Assembly: GCA_934716995.1 (NCBI GenBank)
Contig: CAKUYO010000034.1
Location: forward strand, 1 to 22,825
Direction of reading: 5' to 3'
DNA: 22,825 nt
Source of the DNA: an uncultured Bacteroidales bacterium
Lineage (GTDB): Bacteria; Bacteroidota; Bacteroidia; Bacteroidales; Paludibacteraceae
Shown: piece by piece, positions 12,424 through 21,500 of the stretch
How the letters are laid out: each line of letters starts with the position of its first letter
Numbering within the stretch: position 1 is the stretch's first letter
Program-made: the position numbers and the translations under genes
The notes under the pieces: model-generated
Told to the model about the DNA's origin: nothing
The model's database searches: none
The model's input: the letters and a program-made list of their open reading frames with translations, nothing else

Positions 12424-12846
12424 ATGGCTAAAGAAATTGCTGGTTTTATCAAACTCCAAATCAAGGGTGGCGCTGCCAATCCTGCACCTCCGGTTGGACC
12501 TGCACTGGGTTCCAAGGGTGTGAACATCATGGAGTTTTGTAAACAATTCAATGCCAGAACTCAGGACAAGGCAGGCAAGGTGTTGCCTGTAATCATTACT
12601 GTTTACACCGACAAGTCGTTCGAGTTTATCGTTAAGACTCCTCCGGTTGCTATTCAACTCCTCGAGGCTGCTAAAATCAAAAGCGGTTCGGCTCAACCTA
12701 ACCGTAACAAAGTGGCTTCTATCACAGAAGAGCAATGCCGTCAAATCGCTGCCGATAAGATGGTTGACCTCAACTGCTTTACCGTTGAGAGCGCTGAGTC
12801 TATGGTAAAAGGAACTGCTCGTAGTATGGGTATTACCGTTAAATAA
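12424..12846 (+). CDS. rplK: 50S ribosomal protein L11
   Basis: This encodes 140 residues, the normal length. L11 forms the GTPase-associated centre with 23S rRNA and helps the action of elongation and release factors. The N-terminal domain carries the family motif PAPPVGPALGSKGVNIMEFC (about residues 20-39). The C-terminal RNA-binding domain contains the conserved KVASIT and DLNCFTVESAESMVKGTARSMGI. The start has the A-rich leader context found in the other ribosomal genes here. It is 19 bp from rplA. Confidence 0.99.
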   Translation: MAKEIAGFIKLQIKGGAANPAPPVGPALGSKGVNIMEFCKQFNARTQDKAGKVLPVIITVYTDKSFEFIVKTPPVAIQLLEAAKIKSGSAQPNRNKVASITEEQCRQIAADKMVDLNCFTVESAESMVKGTARSMGITVK

Positions 12847-12865
12847 TTAAACTTCAATCACTATT

Positions 12866-13558
12866 ATGGCAAAATTGACAAAAAATCAAAAGCTTGCTGC
12901 TGAGAAGATTGAAGCAGGTAAGCTCTACACCGTGGCTGAGGCAGCGGCTCTCGTAAAAGAGATCACTACCACTAAGTTCGATGCAAGCGTAGATATCGAT
13001 GTTCGTTTGGGCGTTGACCCGCGTAAAGCCAACCAAATGGTTCGTGGCGTGGTTTCTCTCCCTAACGGAACGGGCAAAACGGTTCGGGTTCTTGCACTCT
13101 GTACTCCTGACCAGGAAGCCGCTGCTAAAGAAGCAGGTGCCGACTATGTTGGTTTGGATGAGTATATCGACAAAATTAAAGCCGGATGGACGGATGTCGA
13201 TGTAATCATTACTATGCCGCAAATCATGGGTAAGATTGGTGCGCTCGGTCGTGTCCTTGGTCCTCGTGGTCTTATGCCTAACCCCAAAAGCGGTACGGTA
13301 ACTATGGATGTCGCTAAGGCTGTTAAGGAGGTTAAACAAGGTAAGATCGATTTCAAAGTGGACAAATTCGGTATTGTACACACTTCGATTGGTAAGGTAT
13401 CCTTCTCTGCTGAGGCAATTGCGCAAAACGCAAACGAGTTTATCGAGACTATCATCAAACTCAAACCCGCAGTATCCAAAGGTGATTACATCAAGAGCAT
13501 TTATCTTTCCAGCACAATGAGTCAGGGTATCAAGATTGATCCCAAATCAATCGGTTAA
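12866..13558 (+). CDS. rplA: 50S ribosomal protein L1
   Basis: This encodes 230 residues, full length. L1 forms the mobile stalk near the E site and in many bacteria represses translation of its own mRNA. The conserved features are present: KFDASVDIDVRLGVDPRKANQMVRG (about 36-60), the GRVLGPRGLMPNPKSGTVT block (about 128-146) and the final YIKSIYLSSTMSQGIKID. It lies 19 bp after rplK and 22 bp before rplJ, so all three are one transcription unit. Confidence 0.99.
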   Translation: MAKLTKNQKLAAEKIEAGKLYTVAEAAALVKEITTTKFDASVDIDVRLGVDPRKANQMVRGVVSLPNGTGKTVRVLALCTPDQEAAAKEAGADYVGLDEYIDKIKAGWTDVDVIITMPQIMGKIGALGRVLGPRGLMPNPKSGTVTMDVAKAVKEVKQGKIDFKVDKFGIVHTSIGKVSFSAEAIAQNANEFIETIIKLKPAVSKGDYIKSIYLSSTMSQGIKIDPKSIG

Positions 13559-13580
13559 TCACAACTAACACACTGAAACA

Positions 13581-14111
13581 ATGAAAAAGGAAGATAAAAA
13601 TGCGATTATCGCTGCACTCCAAGAGCAACTGGGTGAGTATCAACACTTCTATATCACCAATATCGAAGGATTGAATGCTCAGAAAACCAGCGACCTCCGT
13701 CGTGCATGCTTCAAGAACGATATCAAACTGATCGTTGCAAAGAATACATTGCTCCACAAAGCACTCGAAGCAAAGGGCATCGACGCCCAGATCTTCGAAT
13801 CGCTCAAAGGCAATACCGCTCTGATGCTCTGCAACACGGGCAACGCACCGGCTAAACTTATTAAAGAGTTTACCAAAGGCGACAAAACCGGTGAGGCTAA
13901 ACCGCAACTCAAGGCGGCTTTCGTTGAGGAAAGCGTCTATGTTGGTGCGCAGAACTTGGAGTTCCTCTCTGCAATCAAATCGAAGAACGAACTTATCGGC
14001 GACCTCGTTGCACTCTTGCAATCGCCTGCTAAGAACGTTATCTCTGCTCTCCAGAGCGGTGCAAATACACTCCACGGAGTCCTTACAACTTTGGGAGAAC
14101 GCGCTGAGTAA
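13581..14111 (+). CDS. rplJ: 50S ribosomal protein L10
   Basis: This encodes 176 residues. L10 anchors the L7/L12 dimers to the ribosome through its C-terminal helix and binds 23S rRNA with its N-terminal domain. The N-terminal part has KKEDKNAIIAALQEQL and NTLLHKALE. The C-terminal helix (about 140-176, LIGDLVALLQSPAKNVISALQSGANTLHGVLTTL) is the L12-binding segment. The 22-nt gap from rplA is too short for a long L10 autoregulatory leader, in contrast to Escherichia coli. Confidence 0.97.
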   Translation: MKKEDKNAIIAALQEQLGEYQHFYITNIEGLNAQKTSDLRRACFKNDIKLIVAKNTLLHKALEAKGIDAQIFESLKGNTALMLCNTGNAPAKLIKEFTKGDKTGEAKPQLKAAFVEESVYVGAQNLEFLSAIKSKNELIGDLVALLQSPAKNVISALQSGANTLHGVLTTLGERAE

Positions 14112-14168
14112 TCGGCAAAAACAACAAACAATTTAACTTAAAAAATAATTTCTAAAAATAATACGACA

Positions 14169-14546
14169 ATGGCAGATCTTAAAGCTTTTGCTGAACAATT
14201 GGTTAACCTTACGGTTAAAGAAGTAAACGAACTCGCTCAAATCCTCAAAGACGAGTATGGTATCGAACCTGCAGCCGCTGCAGTTGCAGTTGCTGCTCCC
14301 GCAGCAGGTGGCGCTGAGGCAGCCGCTGAGGAGAAAACTTCGTTCGACGTAGTTCTGAAGAGCGCAGGTGCTCAGAAACTTCAGGTTGTTAAGACCGTAA
14401 AAGAGCAAACCGGTCTTGGCCTGAAAGAGGCTAAAGACATCGTAGACGCTGCTCCGGCTACCGTTAAGGAAGGTCTTGACAAAGCAAGCGCAGAGGCTCT
14501 CAAGAAGGCTCTCGAAGAGGTTGGTGCTGAGGTAGAACTCAAGTAA
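14169..14546 (+). CDS. rplL: 50S ribosomal protein L7/L12
   Basis: This encodes 125 residues, the standard length. L7/L12 forms the flexible stalk that recruits translation GTPases. The N-terminal dimerisation helix (about 1-32), an alanine-rich hinge (about 33-54, AAAVAVAAPAAGGAEAAAEE) and the globular C-terminal domain (about 56-125; the last residues are ELK) are present. It lies 57 bp after rplJ and is followed by a terminator, as expected for a product needed in several copies per ribosome. Confidence 0.98.
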   Translation: MADLKAFAEQLVNLTVKEVNELAQILKDEYGIEPAAAAVAVAAPAAGGAEAAAEEKTSFDVVLKSAGAQKLQVVKTVKEQTGLGLKEAKDIVDAAPATVKEGLDKASAEALKKALEEVGAEVELK

Positions 14547-14568
14547 TAAACCACCACTCCGTGGCAAT

Positions 14569-14603
14569 AGGTTTAGACCCTGAAAAGGGGTCTAAACCTT
14601 TTT
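14569..14603 (+). terminator. terminator/attenuator between rplL and rpoB
   Basis: AGGTTTAGACCC (14569-14580) pairs with GGGTCTAAACCT (14588-14599) around a 7-nt loop, followed by TTTT (14600-14603). It lies 23 bp after the rplL stop. Partial termination here would lower rpoBC expression relative to the ribosomal proteins, as known for rplL-rpoB in other bacteria. Confidence 0.85.
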
Positions 14604-14760
14604 CTCTAAATACAGTAGATTGTGAAAATAACTGAATATCTGGTAATTATTGCGCGGTTTTAGTAAAATAAATATAAATCACAAAACCATCTATTTAGTT
14701 CTAAATAATTCATTACCAGCAGTTTATTCCCTGCTCTAACAACTAACCATCCTAAAATTA
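14604..14760 (+). promoter_or_regulatory. rpoB leader region
   Basis: A 157-bp AT-rich spacer between the terminator and the rpoB start. It would carry any rpoBC-specific promoter and the untranslated leader. I find no full match to TTTG-N19-TAnnTTTG here; AT-rich segments around 14661-14675 are only weak candidates, so transcription may depend on readthrough. Confidence 0.35.
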
Positions 14761-17700
14761 ATGGCTACAACTACAAAACAACCAAGGGTCAACTTTTCGC
14801 GTGTGCAAAAGCAGATGCCCTTTCCTGACTTCTTGGAGATTCAGTTAAAGTCTTTCCACGACTTCTTCCAAATGGATTCCACTCCGGAACAACGTCGTAA
14901 CGAAGGCTTGTACAAGGTGTTCCAGGAGAATTTCCCTATTCAGGATACCCGAAACTCCTTTACGCTTGCATTCTTGGATTATAGCATTGATCCTCCCCGT
15001 TACTCTATTGAGGAGTGCATCAAGCGTGGCTTGACCTATTGTGTACCCCTTAAGGCAAAACTCCGCTTGAGTTGTGAGGATCCCGATCATGAGGATTTCG
15101 ATACTGTGGTTTCGGATGTTTATCTGGGTACTATCCCTTATATGACTCCCAAAGGTACGTTCGTCATCAATGGTGCCGAGCGTGTCGTCGTTAGTCAGTT
15201 GCACCGTTCGCCGGGCGTGTTCTTCGGCACATCCATGCACTCTAATGGCACAAAACTTTATTCCGCACGTATCATCCCGTTCCGTGGTTCATGGATTGAG
15301 TTCGCTACCGATATCAACAAGGTAATGTATGCTTACATTGATCGTAAGAAGAAATTACCGGTTACCACTTTGCTCCGTGCTATCGGCTTCGAGTCCGACA
15401 AAGACATCCTCAGTTGCTTTGATTTGGCAGAAGAGGTAAAATGTAATCGTGCTGCCCTCGAGGCTTGCATCGGGCGTCGTCTTGCCGGTTATGTGATGAA
15501 ACCTACCTTGGAGGATTTCGTAGATGAGGATACGGGCGAGGTTTCGTCTATCGAGCGTAATGAGATTGTCGTTGAGCGTGAGACGGAACTTACTCCTGAT
15601 GTCATTGATATCATTATGGAGTCGGGGAGCAAATCGGTGCTTCTCCATAAGAACGAGAACCGTGAGAGCGACTACTCTATTATCTTTAATACTTTGCAGA
15701 AAGACCCTGCCAAGACCGAGAAAGAGGCTGTTCTTTACATCTATCGTCAGTTGCGTAATGCAGAACCTGCCGATGATGCTACGGCTCGCGAGATGATTCA
15801 GAACTTGTTCTTCTCGCAGAAGCGTTATGATCTTGGCGAGGTTGGTCGTTATCGTATCAACCGCAAGTTGAATATGTCTATCCCCGATGATGTTCGTGTG
15901 CTTACCAAAGAGGACATCATTGAGATTATCAAATATCTGGTTGAACTGATCAACTCCAATGCCGAGGTGGACGACATCGACCACCTCTCGAATCGTCGTG
16001 TTCGTACAGTTGGTGAACAACTCTACAACCAGTTTGGCGTCGGTCTGGCACGTATGGCGCGCACCGTGCGTGAGCGTATGAATGTGCGCGATAATGAGGT
16101 ATTCACTCCGACTGACCTTATCAATGCAAAATCGATTTCTTCGATTATCAATTCCTATTTTGGTACCAATGCATTGAGCCAGTTTATGGATCAGCAGAAC
16201 CCGCTTGCCGAGATTACCCACAAGCGTCGTATGTCTGCCCTCGGTCCCGGTGGTTTGAGCCGTGATCGTGCCGGTTTCGAGGTGCGAGATGTTCACTACA
16301 CCCACTATGGTCGTCTCTGTCCTATCGAGACCCCTGAGGGACCGAACATCGGTCTTATCTCCTCGCTCTGTATCTATGCCAAGATCAACGATCTCGGTTT
16401 CATTGAGACCCCGTATCGTAAGGCAGAGAACGGCGTGGTTGATTTGGATAACAGCCATATTCAGTATTTCAGTGCAGAAGACGAGGAAGAAAAAATCGTT
16501 GCGCAGGGTAACGCCCCGTTGGATGAGAATGGTAAGTTTGTCCGCAACAAGGTTAAATCGCGTCTCGGTGCCGATTTCCCTGTAGTCGAGCCCAACCAGG
16601 TGGACTTGATGGATGTGGCACCTTGTCAGATTGCTTCTGTGGCTGCCGCCCTTATTCCGTTCTTGGAGCATGATGATGCCCACCGTGCGTTGATGGGTTC
16701 GAACATGATGCGTCAGGCAGTACCTTTGATTACCAGTGAAGCACCTATTGTAGGTACCGGTATTGAGGAACAACTTGTCAAGGATAGCCGCACACAGATA
16801 GAGGCGGAGGGTGCAGGTCTGGTTACCTACGTGGATGCCGATGTGATCCGTATTCAGTACGATCGTACCGAAGAGGAGGAGTTTATCTCGTTTGAGCCTG
16901 CCGAGAAAGAATATAAACTGCCGAAATTTGAAAAGACCAACCAGAATACCACTATTGATCTTCACCCGATTGTCCGCAAGGGCGACCGCGTGGAGAAAGG
17001 GCAAATCCTTACCGAGGGTTATGCTACCCAAGGCGGCGAGTTGGCACTCGGTAAGAACCTCAAGGTGGCATACATTCCTTGGAAAGGTTACAACTACGAG
17101 GATGCTATCGTGTTGAGCGAGCGTATCGTGCGTGAGGACATGTACACTTCTGTTCACGTGGTGGAGCAACTCCTTGAGGTGCGCGAGACCAAACGCGGTA
17201 TGGAGGAGTTCACAGCCGACATCCCCAATGTCAGTGAGGATGCTACCAAGGATTTGGACGAGAACGGTATCATTCGTATCGGTGCCCATATCCAGCCGGG
17301 GGACATCATTGTCGGTAAGATTACGCCGAAGGGCGAGACCGACCCCTCTCCCGAGGAGAAACTTCTGAAGGCGATCTTTGGTGACAAAGCAGGCGATGTC
17401 AAGGATGCTTCGCTTAAGGCAAGTCCTTCGTTGGAGGGCGTTATTGTGGGCAAGAAACTCTATACCCGTGCCATCAAAGACCGTAAGGCAAAGATGGAGG
17501 ACAAGGATGCTATTGCCAAGATGGATGCTGAATTCAATGAGAAAGCGGAGGCACTGCGTGAGTTGCTTATTGGCAAACTGGTGAAGATCTTGGAGAATAA
17601 GACGGCAATCTCCGTTAAAGATACGGTCGGTACCGAACTCATCTCCAAGGGGCAGCGTTTCACCAAAGAGCGTCTCGGTATGCTTGACTTCCAGTCGGTT

Positions 17701-18573
17701 ATGCTCGAAGGATGGACTTCCGATGAGCATAAGAACGCTTTGGCGGCACAATGTATTATGAACTATATCGCCAAGTATAAGGAGATGGATGCCGACCTCA
17801 AACGTCGCAAGTTCAACCTTACTATCGGCGACGAACTGCCCAATGGTATCATCCAGATGGCAAAGGTTTATATTGCCAAGAGCCGTAAGATCCGCGTCGG
17901 TGATAAGATGGCAGGTCGTCACGGTAACAAGGGTATCGTCAGCAAGATTGTCCGTATGGAGGATATGCCGTTCCTCGCAGACGGAACGCCGGTGGATATT
18001 GTCCTCAACCCGATGGGTGTGCCTTCTCGTATGAACATCGGTCAGATCTTCGAGGCTGTTCTCGGTTGGGCGGGTCAGGAACTTGGCGTTAAGTTCTCTA
18101 CACCGATCTTCGACGGTTGTTCGTTGGAGCAACTCGACGAGTGGACGGACAAGGCAGGTCTGCCACGTGCAGGTAAGACGCAACTCTATGATGGTGAATC
18201 CGGCGAACCGTTCGACCAGATGGCTACCGTCGGTGTTACCTACTTTATGAAGTTAGGACACATGGTTGACGACAAGATGCACGCACGTTCTATCGGTCCG
18301 TACAGTCTTATTACGCAACAGCCTCTCGGTGGTAAAGCACAGTTCGGTGGTCAGCGTTTCGGTGAGATGGAGGTTTGGGCATTGGAGGCACACGGTGCTG
18401 CTCATACCCTCCAGGAGATCCTTACCGTTAAGTCGGATGATGTTACCGGTCGTGCGCGTACCTACGAGGCAATCGTTAAGGGCGAGCCGTTCCCGACACC
18501 GGGGCTTCCCGAGTCGCTCAACGTCCTCCTGCACGAGTTGCAAGGTTTGGCACTTTCAATCACAATGGAATAA
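14761..18573 (+). CDS. rpoB: DNA-directed RNA polymerase subunit beta
   Basis: This encodes 1270 residues, normal for Bacteroidota. The N-terminal region (VNFSRVQKQMPFPDFLEIQLKSF) and the long central domains are of the Bacteroidales type. The rifampicin-pocket residues are in the sensitive form: Q474, D477, H487 and S492 within FMDQQNPLAEITHKRRMSALG. Other conserved parts are RLCPIETPEG (518-527) and MAGRHGNKGIVS (1050-1061, catalytic region). The C-terminal LQGLALSITME ends the protein. It starts 158 bp after the rplL terminator and ends 12 bp before rpoC. No frameshift or insertion is seen. Confidence 0.99.
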   Translation: MATTTKQPRVNFSRVQKQMPFPDFLEIQLKSFHDFFQMDSTPEQRRNEGLYKVFQENFPIQDTRNSFTLAFLDYSIDPPRYSIEECIKRGLTYCVPLKAKLRLSCEDPDHEDFDTVVSDVYLGTIPYMTPKGTFVINGAERVVVSQLHRSPGVFFGTSMHSNGTKLYSARIIPFRGSWIEFATDINKVMYAYIDRKKKLPVTTLLRAIGFESDKDILSCFDLAEEVKCNRAALEACIGRRLAGYVMKPTLEDFVDEDTGEVSSIERNEIVVERETELTPDVIDIIMESGSKSVLLHKNENRESDYSIIFNTLQKDPAKTEKEAVLYIYRQLRNAEPADDATAREMIQNLFFSQKRYDLGEVGRYRINRKLNMSIPDDVRVLTKEDIIEIIKYLVELINSNAEVDDIDHLSNRRVRTVGEQLYNQFGVGLARMARTVRERMNVRDNEVFTPTDLINAKSISSIINSYFGTNALSQFMDQQNPLAEITHKRRMSALGPGGLSRDRAGFEVRDVHYTHYGRLCPIETPEGPNIGLISSLCIYAKINDLGFIETPYRKAENGVVDLDNSHIQYFSAEDEEEKIVAQGNAPLDENGKFVRNKVKSRLGADFPVVEPNQVDLMDVAPCQIASVAAALIPFLEHDDAHRALMGSNMMRQAVPLITSEAPIVGTGIEEQLVKDSRTQIEAEGAGLVTYVDADVIRIQYDRTEEEEFISFEPAEKEYKLPKFEKTNQNTTIDLHPIVRKGDRVEKGQILTEGYATQGGELALGKNLKVAYIPWKGYNYEDAIVLSERIVREDMYTSVHVVEQLLEVRETKRGMEEFTADIPNVSEDATKDLDENGIIRIGAHIQPGDIIVGKITPKGETDPSPEEKLLKAIFGDKAGDVKDASLKASPSLEGVIVGKKLYTRAIKDRKAKMEDKDAIAKMDAEFNEKAEALRELLIGKLVKILENKTAISVKDTVGTELISKGQRFTKERLGMLDFQSVMLEGWTSDEHKNALAAQCIMNYIAKYKEMDADLKRRKFNLTIGDELPNGIIQMAKVYIAKSRKIRVGDKMAGRHGNKGIVSKIVRMEDMPFLADGTPVDIVLNPMGVPSRMNIGQIFEAVLGWAGQELGVKFSTPIFDGCSLEQLDEWTDKAGLPRAGKTQLYDGESGEPFDQMATVGVTYFMKLGHMVDDKMHARSIGPYSLITQQPLGGKAQFGGQRFGEMEVWALEAHGAAHTLQEILTVKSDDVTGRARTYEAIVKGEPFPTPGLPESLNVLLHELQGLALSITME

Positions 18574-18585
18574 TTTATCACGATT

Positions 18586-21500
18586 ATGGCTTTTAAACAA
18601 GATAATAAGAAAAACGGTTTCACCAAGATTTCAATTGGTTTGGCTTCGCCCGACGAGATTATGCAACTCTCCAGCGGTGAGGTGCTCAAGCCCGAAACCA
18701 TCAACTACCGTACCTACAAACCGGAACGCGACGGTCTGTTCTGCGAGCGCATCTTCGGTCCTACCAAGGACTATGAGTGCCATTGCGGTAAGTACAAACG
18801 TATCCGCTACAAGGGTATCGTCTGCGAGCGTTGCGGTGTCGAGGTTACCGAGAAGAAAGTGCGTCGTGAGCGTATGGGACATATCAAGTTGGTTGTTCCT
18901 GTGGCTCATATTTGGTATCTCCGTTCGCTGCCGAGCAAGATGGCTGCGTTGTTGGGTATCCCCACCAAAAAGTTGGATTCCATCATCTACTATGAGAAGT
19001 ATATCGTCGTTAAGGCAGGTGCTTTGGCTGGTCAGGAGATCGGTGAGAAAAACAAAGACGACAAGAACCGTCTGCCTATCGAGGACCGTATGCTCCTTGA
19101 TGAGGAACAATACGCACAGATCCTGGATATCCTTCCCGAGAACAATGATACTTTGGACGACAGCGATCCCGACAAGTTCATCGCCAAGATGGGTGCTGAC
19201 GCTATCTATGATCTGCTTTGCAATATCGACCTTGATACGTTGAGTTACCAACTCCGTGACCAGGCAAGTACTTCCACCTCCGTCCAGCGTAAGCAGGAGG
19301 CGCTGAAGCGTCTGCAAGTCGTTGAGTCGTTCCGCGCTTCCAAGGGCAAGAACCGTCCCGAGTGGATGATTCTGCAGGTTATCCCTGTTACGCCTCCGGA
19401 GTTGCGTCCGCTTGTGCCGCTGGATGGTGGTCGTTTCGCTACTTCCGACCTCAACGACCTCTATCGCCGTGTTATCATTCGTAACAACCGCCTCAAACGT
19501 CTTATCGAGATCAAAGCACCGGATGTCATTCTCCGTAACGAGAAACGTATGCTTCAGGAGGCTGTCGATTCGCTTTTCGACAACTCGCGTAAGACCACGG
19601 CTATCAAATCGGAAGCAAACCGTCCTTTGAAGTCGCTTTCCGATTCGCTCAAGGGTAAACAGGGGCGTTTCCGTCAGAACTTGCTCGGTAAACGTGTGGA
19701 CTATTCTGCCCGTTCGGTTATCGTCGTGGGTCCTGAGTTGAAGATGCACGAGTGCGGTCTGCCTAAAGAGATGGCGGCCGAACTCTACAAACCGTTTATT
19801 ATCCGCAAACTCATCGAGCGTGGTATCGTCAAAACCGTTAAATCGGCTAAAAAGATTATCGACCGCCGTGAACCGGTTATCTACGAGATCTTGGAGCACG
19901 TTATGGAGGGACACCCCGTCCTGCTCAACCGTGCGCCGACCCTGCACCGTCATGGTATCTTGGCTTTCCAGCCGAAGATGATCGAGGGTAAGGCTATCCA
20001 GTTGCACCCGCTTGCTTGTGCCGGCTTCAACGCCGACTTCGATGGCGACCAGATGGCTGTCCATTTGCCGTTGTCCAACGAAGCCATCTTGGAGGCGCAA
20101 CTCTTGATGCTCGGTTCGCACAATATCCTTGATCCTGCTAACGGTAATCCTATTACCGTACCTTCGCAGGATATGATTCTCGGTCTTTACTATATCACCA
20201 AAGAGCGTTCCGGTGTCAAAGGTGAGGGACTTACGTTCTATTCGCCCGAGGAGTGCACCGTCGCTCTCAACGAGGGACGTGTGGATATCCATGCCAAGGT
20301 CAAAGTACGTATCAACGACATCGTCGATGGCGAGTATGTCAACCATATTATTGAGACCACTCCGGGGCGTGTTATGGTCAACCGGTACGTTCCTGCGGCA
20401 GTCGGTTTCCAGAACGTGGTAATGAAGAAAGGTGCCGTCAAGTCTATCATCTCCAAGGTCATCAAGACCTGCGGTGTGGCACGTACTGCCCAGTTCCTGG
20501 ACGACATCAAAAACCTTGGCTACTACAAGGCTTTCCGTGGCGGTCTGTCTTTCAACCTCAACGATATCCTTATTCCTGAGGAGAAAGCAGGTATCATCGC
20601 CCGCGGTCAGCAGGAGGTCGAGAACATCACCGAGATGTACAACTTCGGTGAGATGGGCGACGACGAGCGTTACAACAACGTCATCGCAGCATGGAACAAA
20701 GTCGATACCGAGGTTACCGACATCCTGATGAAACACATGCAGGAGGCAGACCAAGGCTTCAACTCCGTATATATGATGATGGATTCGGGTGCCCGTGGTA
20801 ACAAACAGCAGATTAAGCAGTTGGCGGGTGTCCGTGGACTTATGGCAAAACCGCAGAAAGCGGGTTCCACCGACTCTCGTCAGACTATTGAGAACCCTGT
20901 CCTCGCTAACTTCAAGGAGGGTATGTCCGTGCTGGAGTACTTTATCTCTACCCACGGTGCGCGTAAGGGTCTTGCTGATACTGCGCTGAAGACTGCCGAT
21001 GCCGGTTATCTGACCCGTCGTCTGGTCGATGTATCGCATGATGTCATCATCAACGAGGAGGACTGTGGTACGCTCCGTGGTCTTACCGCTCGCGCTATCA
21101 AGCAGAACGACGTCGTTGTCGCTACTCTCACCCAGCGTATCCTCGGTCGGGTCAGCGTCCACGACATCCACGATCTGGACGGTAACCTTATCGTTGCCGC
21201 AGGCGAGGAGATCCGTGAGGCGGCTTGCGAGGCTATCGAGGCTGCCGGTATCGAGGAGGTCGAGATCCGTTCCGTACTTACCTGCGAGTCCAAACATGGT
21301 GTCTGCGCCAAGTGCTATGGTCGTAACCTGGCTTCGCGTAAGATGGTGCAGAAAGGTGAGGCGGTCGGTGTCATCGCCGCACAGGCTATCGGTGAACCGG
21401 GTACTCAGTTGACCCTCCGTACCTTCCACTCGGGTGGTGTCGCCGGCAATGCGGCTACCCAGAACACCTACGCTATCCCGCGTGAGGGTGTCATCGAGAT

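Noticed and set aside
15355..18183. Open frame of 942 codons on the minus strand opposite rpoB
   Set aside because: Same codon-bias effect; low-complexity composition and no protein family pattern.
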